NCBI RefSeq assembly: GCF_000513895.2 | Contig: NZ_CP165782.1 | Span: 1,178,001-1,242,000 of the forward strand | From: Ensifer sp. WSM1721 | GTDB taxonomy: Bacteria > Pseudomonadota > Alphaproteobacteria > Rhizobiales > Rhizobiaceae | Direction: 5' to 3' | DNA: 64,000 nt | Notes under the pieces: generated by a model | The model's input: only the letters and a program-made list of their open reading frames with translations | Database searches by the model: none | Told to the model about the DNA's origin: nothing | Position numbers and translations under genes: made by a program | Shown here: one piece after another, positions 54,786-63,529 of the stretch | Position numbering within the stretch: the stretch's first letter is position 1 | How the letters are laid out: each line of letters starts with the position of its first letter

Positions 54786-55214
54786 ATGTCAGTGAAAGCG
54801 ATTCTCAACGAAAAAGGCCGCAATGTCGTCACCGTGACGCCGCAGGTGACGGTTCAGCAAGCGGCGACTTTTCTGCATGACAATCATATTGGAGCCGTTG
54901 TTGTCGTCGACGCGGACGACCAGATCGTGGGTATCCTGACGGAGCGCGACGTTGTCGCTTCGATCGCGAAATACGGTGCCTCCTGTCTCGATAAGCCGGT
55001 CTCGACCGTCATGTGGCAGAATGTCTATTGCTGCCGCGAGGAGATGACCGTGAACACCTTGATGGAGATGATGAGCAAATTGCGTGCGCGTCATCTGCCT
55101 GTGGAGAGGGAGGGTCGACTGGCCGGGATCGTGTCGATCGGGGACGTAGTCAAATATCATATTCGCGCCATCGAGAACGAGACCGAGCAGATCAAGGCCT
55201 ACATTGCCGGATAG
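54786..55214 (+). CDS. CBS-pair domain protein
   Basis: The 142-residue soluble protein consists of two CBS motifs (about 8-62 and 72-128) with GAVVVVDADDQIVGILTERDVV and RHLPVEREGRLAGIVSIGDVV (quoted in part: DQIVGILTERDVV, GIVSIGDVV). CBS pairs bind adenine nucleotides and sense energy state. ATG 54786 is chosen because GGGAGA lies seven bases upstream; an in-frame GTG at 54780 is too close to it. Confidence 0.9.
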   Translation: MSVKAILNEKGRNVVTVTPQVTVQQAATFLHDNHIGAVVVVDADDQIVGILTERDVVASIAKYGASCLDKPVSTVMWQNVYCCREEMTVNTLMEMMSKLRARHLPVEREGRLAGIVSIGDVVKYHIRAIENETEQIKAYIAG

Positions 55215-55371
55215 TCGCATTTATGTGGTTCAATCTTTGCTCGTCCGATCGGACGCGGGACTTTGGGGCGGCATCTGGCCGCCCTTGATGTGATGCGCAT
55301 TGAGCCCCATGAAGGCCGCAGCGAAGGATTTTCATCTTGTGCGACAGCGCAGGTTGCCGATCAGCAGCCGG

Positions 55372-56337
55372 TCAACGGACCAGTACCTCCTGCATGCGCC
55401 TGATTTCGGCGAGCTTGGCCTTCGCTTCCTGATAGCCGCGCTCGATCGCCTCGCCGGCGCGATGAAATTCCGAAAGCCCGATGTCGTTGAGTTTCGGATG
55501 CAGGGAGAGGTCCGGCGGATCGCCGGCAAGCCGCGCGCGCGAGATGCGGTCCTGGATGATGTTGAAGGCCTGGACCATGACGCTGGTCATGCCGAGCCGG
55601 GCCGAAAAGCGGTTGGCGTCCTTCAGCGGCGCATCGGGGGTCTCCATGCCGGCGCTGTGCTTGACGACGGCCGAGCGTCCATAGAGGTCATAGTTCAGGT
55701 TGACGGCAACGACGAGCTGCTGCTCATGGGCGCGGCATACCGAAACGGGAACGGGGTTGACGAGCGCACCGTCGATGAGCGTCCGGCCGTTGGCATTGAT
55801 CGGTTCGAAAATGCCCGGAAGCGCATAAGACGCGCGAATGGCGGTGATGAGCGAGCCCTTTTCGATCCAGACCTCGTGGCCGCTGTGGACTTCGGTGGCG
55901 ACGGCAATGAAGGGGCGGCCAAGGTCTTCGATGCTGATGTTCTGCAGATGCTCCTGCATGCGCTTGGTGAGTCTGAGGCCGCCGAAGAGACCGCCACCGC
56001 CGATGGCGAAATCGAGCAGCCCCGCAATGCGGCGTACAGTCAGGGAGCGGGCGAAGGCTTCCAATTCCTCCAGTTTGCCTGCGAGATAGCAGCCGCCGAC
56101 GAGCGCGCCAATCGAGGTACCAGCAATCATGCCGACCTCGACCCCGTCCTCGTCGAGGGCTTTTAGTACGCCGATATGCGCCCAGCCGCGCGCCGCGCCG
56201 CCGCCAAGCGCGAGCGCAATCTTCGGTGTCTCAAGTCGAGGGGCCGGTGGCTCTGGAGGTGTGGTCGTAATCGACGACCCTTGCGGGCCGGAAAGATCGG
56301 TAATCTGGTTGTTGCGCGTAAACGTCCAATTCAACAT
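55372..56337 (-). CDS. Patatin-like phospholipase (RssA-like)
   Basis: The 321-residue protein has the patatin features: the glycine-rich oxyanion loop LGGGAARGWAHIGVL (44-58), nucleophile Ser75 in GTSIG and the catalytic Asp189 in DGA. It should hydrolyse phospholipid or lysophospholipid acyl chains. The N-terminal 35 residues are low-complexity (T, P rich) and no export signal is visible. Confidence 0.9.
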   Translation of the reverse strand: MLNWTFTRNNQITDLSGPQGSSITTTPPEPPAPRLETPKIALALGGGAARGWAHIGVLKALDEDGVEVGMIAGTSIGALVGGCYLAGKLEELEAFARSLTVRRIAGLLDFAIGGGGLFGGLRLTKRMQEHLQNISIEDLGRPFIAVATEVHSGHEVWIEKGSLITAIRASYALPGIFEPINANGRTLIDGALVNPVPVSVCRAHEQQLVVAVNLNYDLYGRSAVVKHSAGMETPDAPLKDANRFSARLGMTSVMVQAFNIIQDRISRARLAGDPPDLSLHPKLNDIGLSEFHRAGEAIERGYQEAKAKLAEIRRMQEVLVR

Positions 56338-56406
56338 CCGGCACCTCCAACACCGCCGAATAGACCACCCAAGCGCGCGCGTTTTGCAGGAAACCCTGCC
56401 AGCGGG

Positions 56407-56511
56407 CTATTGCATGAATGCCTGGACCGGAATCGATCAAGGACGAGCTCATGCACCAATTCAAAGTGTTACAGCGGCCTAGCACGTCGGATCTGAAGCG
56501 CCTCGCTGCAG
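56407..56511 (-). repeat. Heavily decayed RIME-type repeat
   Basis: TTGCATG and CTCATGCA ends, the linker TTCAAAGTG and TTACAGCG to CGCTGCAG ends are recognisable, but inner arms have mostly lost pairing. The rest of the gap 56338-56753 shows no gene. Confidence 0.6.
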
Positions 56512-56753
56512 GTGCCGGCCTTGTCCAAATTCATCGCTGAAAGACTGGCACCACGATTGATATATAGCATCGAACCAACCACCGAGTGCGGCCGGCCCGA
56601 TAAACATTGGATACAGCCTGCAACACATCTCGGCTCCCCGCGGTTACCGCGGGAACTACTTACTTGAACAATGATTAGGCGCCCGTTTGGTTTCCAAAAG
56701 GTGAATATAACATACGGCGGAGCCAGGAAAATGCAGGTGCCCGGGGTCTGAGC

Positions 56754-57206
56754 TTAATTTTTTGCGTATATCTCTGCCGGGTCGAAATGCCTGTGATCGT
56801 CGGTGATCGTCACGTTCGCCTTGCCGTTGTCGAGGCCGACCGTCCGGTAGAAGCAGGAGCGGCGACCGGTGTGGCATGTGGCGTCGTGGCCGGCGACCGA
56901 GACCTTGAGCCAGACGGCGTCCTGATCGCAATCGGTCCGAATTTCCTTGACAGTCTGCAAATTGCCGGAGCTCTCGCCTTTCTTCCAGAGGCGGCCGCGC
57001 GAGCGGCTGTAGTAGTGGGCAACGCCGGTCTCGATCGTCAGCGCCAGAGCGTCGGCGTTCATATGCGCGACCATCAGAAGCTCGCCATCGCCTGCGTCTG
57101 TAACAATCGCGGTGATCAGCCCCTTCTCGTCGAAACGGGGCGTGAAGGCCGAACCGGTCTCCAGTTCGGCCTTATCTTCCGGGGGAGAATCGAAAGTGAG
57201 CGTCAT
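56754..57206 (-). CDS. hisI: Phosphoribosyl-AMP cyclohydrolase
   Basis: HisI opens the purine ring of phosphoribosyl-AMP in histidine synthesis. The 150-residue single-domain form has [39 protein letters not shown] and the zinc cysteines in [14 protein letters not shown] (quoted in pieces), plus the metal-binding DCDQDAVWL. No HisE fusion is present. Stands apart from other his genes, as usual in rhizobia. Confidence 0.95.
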   Translation of the reverse strand: MTLTFDSPPEDKAELETGSAFTPRFDEKGLITAIVTDAGDGELLMVAHMNADALALTIETGVAHYYSRSRGRLWKKGESSGNLQTVKEIRTDCDQDAVWLKVSVAGHDATCHTGRRSCFYRTVGLDNGKANVTITDDHRHFDPAEIYAKN

Positions 57207-57219
57207 TGCGTAGGCTCCA

Positions 57220-57324
57220 CTACAGCGCGCCTCGCGTCTTTTGCAGACGCATGAAGGATCGCTGCAGTACTTTGAATCGTTGCAGGTTTGTCCTTGACGC
57301 GACTGCTGATCAACGAAACATGCG
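57220..57324 (+). repeat. Decayed RIME-type repeat upstream of hisI
   Basis: CTACAGCG at the left end and CGCTGCAG at 57260 frame inner arms GCGTC/GACGC; the linker is TACTTTGAATCG and the second palindrome is mostly lost, ending AAACATGCG. It lies between hisI (start 57206) and the folE stop (57336). Confidence 0.65.
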
Positions 57325-57335
57325 CGTCGCGGAGC

Positions 57336-57953
57336 TTACTTGAAGCCCCTGAGCAGGGTCATGAAGCGGGCCTGTTCGGCCGGCTCGGTCTTGAACGCAC
57401 CGGTAAAGGTGGTCGTCAGCGTCGTCGAGCCTTGCTTCTTGATGCCGCGCATCGCCATGCACAGATGCTCGGCCTCGATCATCACCGCCACGCCTCGGGG
57501 GGCGAGGGTTTCGTCGATGGCTTTGGCGATCTGTGCCGTCATCGCCTCCTGCGTCTGCAGGCGCCGGGCGTAGATGTCTACGGCGCGCGCGATCTTGGAA
57601 AGACCGAGGACGCGGCCGTTCGGCAGATAGGCGACGTGGGCCTTGCCGATGATCGGCACCATATGATGCTCGCAATGCGAGTAGAACGAGATGTCCTTCT
57701 CGAGCACGATGTCGTCGTAGCCGGAGACTTCTTCGAAGGTGCGGCCGAGCACATCTTCAGCGACGAGGTCGTAGCCGCCAAAAATCTCCCGATAGGACTT
57801 GGCGACGCGCGCCGGCGTATCCTTGAGACCTTCCCGGGTCGGATCTTCGCCTGCCCAGCGCAGCAGGACACGAACGGCTTCCTCGGCTTCTTTCTGTGTC
57901 GGACGACCGCTCGTGTCGTCAAGCACAGGGAAATTCTTTACTATGGCGTCCAT
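57336..57953 (-). CDS. folE: GTP cyclohydrolase I
   Basis: FolE converts GTP to dihydroneopterin triphosphate for folate synthesis. The 205-residue protein has the zinc ligands Cys94 and His97 (SHCEHHMVP) and Cys165 (EHLCMAMRG), with the family segments [14 protein letters not shown] ([13 protein letters not shown]). The start at 57953 follows AGAGG; an in-frame ATG at 57971 lies further upstream. Confidence 0.96.
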   Translation of the reverse strand: MDAIVKNFPVLDDTSGRPTQKEAEEAVRVLLRWAGEDPTREGLKDTPARVAKSYREIFGGYDLVAEDVLGRTFEEVSGYDDIVLEKDISFYSHCEHHMVPIIGKAHVAYLPNGRVLGLSKIARAVDIYARRLQTQEAMTAQIAKAIDETLAPRGVAVMIEAEHLCMAMRGIKKQGSTTLTTTFTGAFKTEPAEQARFMTLLRGFK

Positions 57954-58186
57954 ATGGCCTCTTTTAAGCAATACGGGATTGCTGACGTTTTATCTTTTCG
58001 GACAACTCGCCATTGGCCATTCGCCTAACCCTGCAGGCTTGGGTTCCGTTGGCGGGCTCCGGGGCTTTCGGGTCTCGGCTTATCAGTGCACTCGACCGTC
58101 CGGCACGGTTTCCCAAACAACAGGCGACACTTGTGCCCTTGCGGAACTGTCACCCCAACACGACATAGCATATAGTATGGTGCCAC

Positions 58187-58297
58187 ATGGATAAAAGGGC
58201 CCGAATGCGCCACGTCGTGCTTTTTTCCCGCCTGCCGGAGAAAATCATGCGCCGATTGCGCAAACCAGCGAAAAATCAGCCGGATCGCGTTAAATGA
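58187..58297 (+). CDS. Possible 36-residue leader ORF before the NifU-like gene (uncertain)
   Basis: An ORF from ATG 58187 encodes a very basic 36-residue peptide (MDKRARMRHVVLFSRL at the start) and its TGA (58295-58297) overlaps the ATG at 58294 of the NifU-like gene. No ribosome-binding site is seen before it. It could be a coupling leader for the weakly initiated gene behind it, or chance. The remaining gap 57954-58186 shows no other gene. Confidence 0.2.
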   Translation: MDKRARMRHVVLFSRLPEKIMRRLRKPAKNQPDRVK

Positions 58298-58740
58298 TGG
58301 ATGACATTTACAACAACAGGATTCTCGAGTTTGCCGGCAACATTCCACGCATCGGGATGTTGGCGGACGCTCATGCCGAAGCCGCCGCGCACTCCAAACT
58401 TTGCGGCTCGAAAGTGAGGATCTGGCTGAAGATGGAGGGTGACGTCGTGACCGACTTCGCCCACGACGTGAAGGCCTGCGCGTTGGGGCAGGCGTCCTCC
58501 TCCATCATGGCGCGGCAGGTCGTTGGCGCCCATACCGATGAGATCCGCCAAGCCCGCGAAGACATGCTGGCCATGCTCAAGGCCGACGGGGAGGGACCCT
58601 CGGGCCGTTTCGAGGACATGCGCTTCTTGAGGCCCGTCAAGGACTACAAGGCGCGCCATGCCTCCACGATGCTGACCTTCGATGCGGTTGTCGACGCTAT
58701 CGGCCAAATCGAGGCCAAGCGCCTTGCAGCCGCCGTTTGA
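58294..58740 (+). CDS. Iron-sulfur scaffold-like protein (NifU N-terminal/IscU family)
   Basis: The 148-residue protein resembles the SufU/IscU scaffold family. Cys37 (KLCGSK) and Cys62 (VKACALGQASSSIM) match the first two cluster ligands. The third cysteine is missing: the region where it should lie reads RHASTML (121-127). The aspartate normally after the first CG is serine here. Conserved in this form in rhizobia, it may have a role other than standard cluster scaffolding. The ATG lacks a strong ribosome-binding site. Confidence 0.85.
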   Translation: MMDDIYNNRILEFAGNIPRIGMLADAHAEAAAHSKLCGSKVRIWLKMEGDVVTDFAHDVKACALGQASSSIMARQVVGAHTDEIRQAREDMLAMLKADGEGPSGRFEDMRFLRPVKDYKARHASTMLTFDAVVDAIGQIEAKRLAAAV

Positions 58741-58743
58741 GCC

Positions 58744-59130
58744 ATGTGCCCGCATCAGCAGCACGATCATGCGGTTAAGTCCGGCGAACTCCGCGCCTCC
58801 GGCCGCGGTCGAAACTGGCCCGGGTCGTTCCGCCGCACACCTGGCCGGCTCATTGGCACGGTGCTGATTCGGGCCTACCAATTGACGCTGTCCAGCTTCA
58901 TCGGCAATTCCTGCCGGCATTTGCCCACCTGTTCGGAATATGGCTATGAGGCGATTGCCCGGCACGGGCTCTGGGCCGGCGGGTGGTTGACGCTGTTTCG
59001 GGTCGTGCGCTGCGGCCCGGGCGGCACGCATGGGTTCGATCCGGTGCCGGAGACGCTCGCGTCTCGCCAACGCTGGTACACGCCATGGCGCTATTGGCAG
59101 TCACGCCGCAACGAGGAGCGGGGGCTGTGA
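58744..59130 (+). CDS. yidD: Membrane protein insertion efficiency factor YidD
   Basis: The 128-residue protein carries the YidD core, YQLTLSSFIGNSCRHLPTCSEYGYEAI (in part: CRHLPTCSEYGYEAI) and RVVRCGPGGTHGFDPVP. YidD aids YidC-dependent membrane protein insertion. Here it is not beside rnpA/yidC but follows the NifU-like gene by three bases. The first 35 residues are a charged extension specific to this group. Confidence 0.93.
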   Translation: MCPHQQHDHAVKSGELRASGRGRNWPGSFRRTPGRLIGTVLIRAYQLTLSSFIGNSCRHLPTCSEYGYEAIARHGLWAGGWLTLFRVVRCGPGGTHGFDPVPETLASRQRWYTPWRYWQSRRNEERGL

Positions 59131-59546
59131 CGATTCCGATGGAATACCGGCAGGCCTCCGCCGATTTCGATCGCTTCATCCTCGATGTGCGAGATATCGC
59201 CGGCCTTCAGACGACCAACCAGGCCTATACGATGGTGCAGGCGGTGCTCTACACGTTCCGCCGCCGGCTCGAGATTTCCGATGCGCTGCTTTTCGCCAAC
59301 GTGCTGCCGCCGGTCCTTCGAGCGATCTTCGTCGCCGACTGGGACCTCGAGGAGCCGACAGTGCCCTTCTCCGGCCGTCTCACCATGACCCGCGAGGTGC
59401 AGGCCTTCCGGGGTGATCACAACGTATCCCCCGATACGGCAATCGCGGATGTCGCGACCGCCCTGCGGCGGAATGTGGACGAGATGATGCTCAATCGTGT
59501 GCTTGCGCGGCTGCCGGCAGGCGCCGTCGATTTCTGGCGGGCTTGA
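59127..59546 (+). CDS. DUF2267 protein
   Basis: The 139-residue protein matches DUF2267: two repeated helical units with TNQAYTMVQAVLYTFRRRLEISDALLFANVLPPVLRAIF (in part: AVLYTFRRRLEISDAL). The start is GTG 59127, overlapping the yidD stop, after GGAG; ATG 59139 is an alternative. Function unknown. Confidence 0.82.
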   Translation: MTIPMEYRQASADFDRFILDVRDIAGLQTTNQAYTMVQAVLYTFRRRLEISDALLFANVLPPVLRAIFVADWDLEEPTVPFSGRLTMTREVQAFRGDHNVSPDTAIADVATALRRNVDEMMLNRVLARLPAGAVDFWRA

Positions 59547-59549
59547 GGG

Positions 59550-60089
59550 ATGAAGACTTACGTCGCTTTGCTCCACAGCATCATCCTCGGCGAGGGTCGG
59601 CGCGTCGTGATGGCTGATTTGAAGGCGATGGTAGAAACGTTGGGCTATAGGATGCCCCGCACGCTTGTCGCCACGGGCAATCTCGTTTTCGAGGCGCCGG
59701 AAAAACCGCTCGCGGAGGTCGAGACCGAGCTCGAAAAGGCGTTTGCCGCAGCGTTCGGAAAACATGTTGACATCATCGCGCGCACTGCCGACGGCTGGTT
59801 AGCGCTTGCCGATGGCAATCCCTTCCTCGCCGAAGGCGAAAAAGATCCGGCAAGCGTCCACGTACGGGTGATGCGCTTGCCGCTTGTGCCGGATGCGCGG
59901 GAAAAGCTCCACCGCTATTGTTCAAGAGGCGAACGGGTGTCCATCGTTGATGGCGATCTCTGGGTCGATTTTGGCGGTAAGGCGAGCGACTCGAAGCTGG
60001 GTGGCGCGCTGACGACCCAAAGGCTGGGTGTCGGGACGTTGCGCAACTGGAACACAGTGAAGGGTCTGCGTGCAATGGTTGCCGGTTGA
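59550..60089 (+). CDS. DUF1697 protein
   Basis: The 179-residue protein belongs to DUF1697, with the N-terminal YVALLHSIILGEGRRVVMADLK and TLVATGNLVFEA segments (family: ALLRGINVGG...; here altered to ALLHSIILGEG). Function unknown. It follows DUF2267 by three bases, so NifU-like, yidD, DUF2267 and DUF1697 form one likely operon. Confidence 0.85.
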   Translation: MKTYVALLHSIILGEGRRVVMADLKAMVETLGYRMPRTLVATGNLVFEAPEKPLAEVETELEKAFAAAFGKHVDIIARTADGWLALADGNPFLAEGEKDPASVHVRVMRLPLVPDAREKLHRYCSRGERVSIVDGDLWVDFGGKASDSKLGGALTTQRLGVGTLRNWNTVKGLRAMVAG

Positions 60090-60139
60090 GCCGGCCCCAT
60101 GCCTTTACTCCACCACCAAAAACCTTTATCAGGCGCGCG

Positions 60140-60246
60140 TTACTGCATGTTTCCTTAAATCGTATCCGATTTAAGGATAAAAACACGCAGCACTTCAAAG
60201 TGTTACAGCGACCTTTGCGCGTCTGATAAGACGCGCGGCGCTGTAA
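60140..60246 (-). repeat. RIME-type repeat upstream of thrS
   Basis: Minus-oriented intact copy: TACTGCATG to CACGCAG with TTAAATCG/CGATTTAA arms, linker CACTTCAAAGTG, then TTACAGCG/CGCTGTAA with GCGCGTC/GACGCGC arms. The outer ends show compensatory change (T/A in place of C/G), so pairing is kept. It ends 65 bases before thrS. Confidence 0.85.
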
Positions 60247-60311
60247 TTCACCGGCCCGTCCGGCAAACCATACCACCCGCATTCGTTGGCGGGACTGGAT
60301 AGGAGATCATG

Positions 60312-62291
60312 ATGTCGCATTCCGTTTCCCTTACATTTCCTGATGGCTCCATTCGCGAGTTCGCCGCGGGCACGACCGGTCGCGATGTCGCAGAATCGAT
60401 TTCGAAGTCGCTCGCGAAGAAGGCTGTGGCGATCGCGCTCGATGGCGAGCTGCGGGACCTTTCCGATCCCGTGAAAGACGGCAGGATCGAGATCGTCACG
60501 CGCGAAGACAGCCGTGCGCTGGAGCTCATCCGCCACGACGCCGCCCATGTCATGGCGGAAGCGGTGCAGGAATTGTGGCCGGGAACGCAGGTGACCATCG
60601 GTCCGGTCATCGAGAACGGCTTCTACTACGACTTCGCCAAGAACGAACCCTTCACGCCCGACGACCTGCCGGTCATCGAGAAGAAGATGCGGGAGATCAT
60701 CGCGCGCAACAAGCCTTTCACCAAGGAGGTCTGGTCGCGCGACAAGGCGAAGGAGGTCTTCGCCGCCAAGGGCGAGAACTACAAGGTCGAGCTCGTCGAT
60801 GCGATTCCCGAAAACCAGGATGTGAAGATCTACTATCAGGGTGACTGGTTCGATCTCTGCCGCGGGCCGCACATGGCCTCCACAGGCCAGATAGGCACGG
60901 CCTTCAAGCTGATGAAAGTGGCCGGCGCCTACTGGCGCGGCGACAGCAACAATCCGATGCTGACGCGCATTTACGGTACCGCCTGGCACAGCCAGGAGGA
61001 ACTGGACCAATATCTGCACGTGCTCGCCGAAGCGGAGAAGCGCGACCATCGCCGTCTCGGCCGCGAGATGGACCTCTTCCATTTCCAGGAGGAGGGGCCG
61101 GGCGTGGTCTTCTGGCACGGCAAGGGCTGGCGTATCTTCCAGAGCCTCGTCGCCTATATGCGCCGCCGGCTGGAAGGCGACTACCAGGAAGTGAATGCGC
61201 CGCAGGTGCTCGACAAGTCGCTGTGGGAAACTTCCGGTCACTGGGGCTGGTACCGCGACAACATGTTCAAGGTCACCGTTGCCGGCGACGATACGGATGA
61301 CGATCGCGTCTTCGCGCTGAAGCCGATGAACTGCCCGGGGCATATCCAGATCTTCAAGCATGGCCTGAAGTCCTATCGCGAACTGCCCGTGCGTCTTGCC
61401 GAATTCGGTGCGGTGCATCGTTACGAGCCGTCGGGTGCGCTGCACGGCCTGATGCGCGTTCGCGGCTTCACGCAGGACGATGCGCATATCTTCTGCACCG
61501 ATGAGCAGATGGCAGCCGAATGCCTCAAGATCAACGATCTGATCCTTTCGGTCTATGAGGATTTCGGCTTCAAGGAAATCGTCGTCAAGCTTTCGACGCG
61601 GCCGGAAAAGCGCGTCGGCTCGGACGTGCTCTGGGATCGTGCCGAGGCGGTGATGATGGATGTTCTGAAGACCATCGAGGCGCAATCCGAAGGGCGCATC
61701 AAGACCGGGATCCTGCCGGGCGAGGGCGCCTTCTACGGTCCGAAGTTCGAATACACGCTGAAGGACGCCATCGGCCGCGAATGGCAGTGCGGAACGACGC
61801 AGGTCGATTTCAACCTGCCGGAACGCTTCGGCGCGTTCTACATCGACAGCGAGTCCGAGAAGCGCCAGCCGGTGATGATTCATCGCGCCATCTGCGGCTC
61901 GATGGAGCGCTTCCTCGGCATCCTGCTCGAAAACTTCGCCGGCCATATGCCGCTCTGGATCTCGCCGCTGCAGGTGGTGGTCGCGACGATCACGTCGGAG
62001 GCGGACGATTACGGCCGCGAGGTCGCGGAGCGTCTGCGTGAGGCGGGACTTACCGTCGAAACCGATTTCCGCAACGAGAAGATCAACTACAAGGTTCGCG
62101 AACATTCGGTGACGAAGGTTCCGGTGATCGTCGTGTGCGGCAGGCGCGAGGCGGAAGAGCGTTCGGTCAACATCCGTCGCCTCGGCTCTCAGGCGCAGAC
62201 CGCGATGTCGCTCGAGGAGGCCGTCGCTTCGCTCTCGGCCGAAGCCCTCGCGCCTGACCTCAAGCGCAAGGCGGAGCGAAGCGCCCGCTGA
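60312..62291 (+). CDS. thrS: Threonine-tRNA ligase
   Basis: The 659-residue class II synthetase charges tRNA-Thr. Domains in order: TGS (1-65), the editing domain (about 70-230, with [11 protein letters not shown] and the later [10 protein letters not shown]), the catalytic core (about 245-540; motif 2 near [27 protein letters not shown], quoted in part as [13 protein letters not shown]) with zinc ligands including MNCPGH, and the anticodon-binding domain. ATG 60312 is preferred to ATG 60309 because AGGAG (60301-60305) is then six bases upstream. Confidence 0.97.
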   Translation: MSHSVSLTFPDGSIREFAAGTTGRDVAESISKSLAKKAVAIALDGELRDLSDPVKDGRIEIVTREDSRALELIRHDAAHVMAEAVQELWPGTQVTIGPVIENGFYYDFAKNEPFTPDDLPVIEKKMREIIARNKPFTKEVWSRDKAKEVFAAKGENYKVELVDAIPENQDVKIYYQGDWFDLCRGPHMASTGQIGTAFKLMKVAGAYWRGDSNNPMLTRIYGTAWHSQEELDQYLHVLAEAEKRDHRRLGREMDLFHFQEEGPGVVFWHGKGWRIFQSLVAYMRRRLEGDYQEVNAPQVLDKSLWETSGHWGWYRDNMFKVTVAGDDTDDDRVFALKPMNCPGHIQIFKHGLKSYRELPVRLAEFGAVHRYEPSGALHGLMRVRGFTQDDAHIFCTDEQMAAECLKINDLILSVYEDFGFKEIVVKLSTRPEKRVGSDVLWDRAEAVMMDVLKTIEAQSEGRIKTGILPGEGAFYGPKFEYTLKDAIGREWQCGTTQVDFNLPERFGAFYIDSESEKRQPVMIHRAICGSMERFLGILLENFAGHMPLWISPLQVVVATITSEADDYGREVAERLREAGLTVETDFRNEKINYKVREHSVTKVPVIVVCGRREAEERSVNIRRLGSQAQTAMSLEEAVASLSAEALAPDLKRKAERSAR

Positions 62292-62316
62292 CGCGGCGGA
62301 CGTCGTTGACGAATCG

Positions 62317-62347
62317 AAAAGGGCCGGCGGAACTCGCCGGCCCTTTT
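62317..62347 (+). terminator. Terminator after thrS
   Basis: AAAAGGGCCGGCG (62317-62329) pairs perfectly with CGCCGGCCCTTTT (62335-62347) around GAACT. A and T runs on both flanks allow it to serve the convergent gene at 62434 too. Confidence 0.85.
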
Positions 62348-62433
62348 ATTCTATCAACAGTCTGCAGCAACGGCGCGGGCCTTGACGCAACGTCAAGCCC
62401 ATTCCGCAAGGAGAGATGGTTGGTTTCGTCGGT

Positions 62434-63429
62434 TCAGTCCTGTGCGTCTGCGGCGCCGCCGGCTTCGCCGTTGTCGCCCAGAAGCACTTCCACATCGGTG
62501 TTGACACCAGCTTTCACGGCGAAGTCTCGCTGATAGATCTTGTCCTTGTTGCGCGCGACAGCGGTATAGCTGCCTTCGGCGAGGACCAGCGTCGGGAAGG
62601 CGCCGACGCTCTCGCTGACGACGTCGCCTGAGGAGGTGAGGATAGACCAGGCGGTGTCGGCGATCGCCTCGCCTCCCGCTTCGGAGACGAGCTTCAGGGT
62701 CAGCTTTGCCGCCCGATGCTGGATCGTAGCGTCGGTCAGCTTGCCGGCTTCCACCTGGATATCGGCGCGGATGACGGCATTGACCGAGCCGTAATTGGAA
62801 ACGACGTGATAAGTGCCGGCATTGAGCCGGATGACCGTGTTCGGCTTTACGTCGGCGACGACCAGAGCCCGTTCTCCGTCTTCCTTCACGTCCGAGGAGA
62901 AGATCGAAAAGCTGAGCTCATTCGGCGGAATGCGCACGTCGCTGCCGGAGACGGCGTTCAGCATCACCCCGCCGGCGTCGAGCACGAGCACCTGCTTGTC
63001 GAGCATGCCGTCTTCGGGGACGCGAATCTTACGCGTCGCGCCGGCCCGGCCAAAAGCGACGTTGACGAAATATTCGCCGGGCACGAGATTGAAAGCCGTC
63101 GAGCCGCCCTCGGAGGTGGCAAGCAATGGCAGCTTTCCATCGCTGCCGGGAATGGGGCTGAAGACCCGCCAGGTAAGGCCCGATTGAACCGGGTTGCCTT
63201 TTTCCGTCAGCAGCGCTTCGAGCTTCACATCCTTCAGCTCGCCGCTCTGGGTCGGATCGGTGATGAGCGGATTGAAGCTCGTAAGCTTCGGCATCTTGCG
63301 CGTGCCGGAGATCGAGGGAAAGCTCTTGAACGCGTCGGTCGGATCCTCGGCAAGCGCCCGTTCAAAAGCCGCTCCGGCAAGTGAGATCGCCAAGAAGGTT
63401 CTGAGAAAAATACGAGAGCGGATGCGCAT
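62434..63429 (-). CDS. Exported conserved protein with beta-rich repeats
   Basis: The 331-residue protein has a signal peptide (MRIRSRIFLRTFLAISLAG start, cut near ALA at about residue 27) and a beta-rich body with three similar units built around G-Y/T-Y/H-V-type turns (PGEYFVNVAFG, AGTYHVVSNYG, EGSYTAVARN), like carboxypeptidase-regulatory or Ig-like folds. Function unknown; conserved in rhizobia as far as I can judge. The start is uncertain: 63429 is chosen because the signal peptide begins there, although an ATG at 63483 is in frame. Confidence 0.75.
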   Translation of the reverse strand: MRIRSRIFLRTFLAISLAGAAFERALAEDPTDAFKSFPSISGTRKMPKLTSFNPLITDPTQSGELKDVKLEALLTEKGNPVQSGLTWRVFSPIPGSDGKLPLLATSEGGSTAFNLVPGEYFVNVAFGRAGATRKIRVPEDGMLDKQVLVLDAGGVMLNAVSGSDVRIPPNELSFSIFSSDVKEDGERALVVADVKPNTVIRLNAGTYHVVSNYGSVNAVIRADIQVEAGKLTDATIQHRAAKLTLKLVSEAGGEAIADTAWSILTSSGDVVSESVGAFPTLVLAEGSYTAVARNKDKIYQRDFAVKAGVNTDVEVLLGDNGEAGGAADAQD

Positions 63430-63529
63430 GAGGACAGTTGACTTCTTGACTGGGTGACTCCACTTGAGACGCCGGTATGGCATTTTCGTGGCTGTCGGTC
63501 CGGCGGCAAATTAGTGGAATTCGCTGAAT

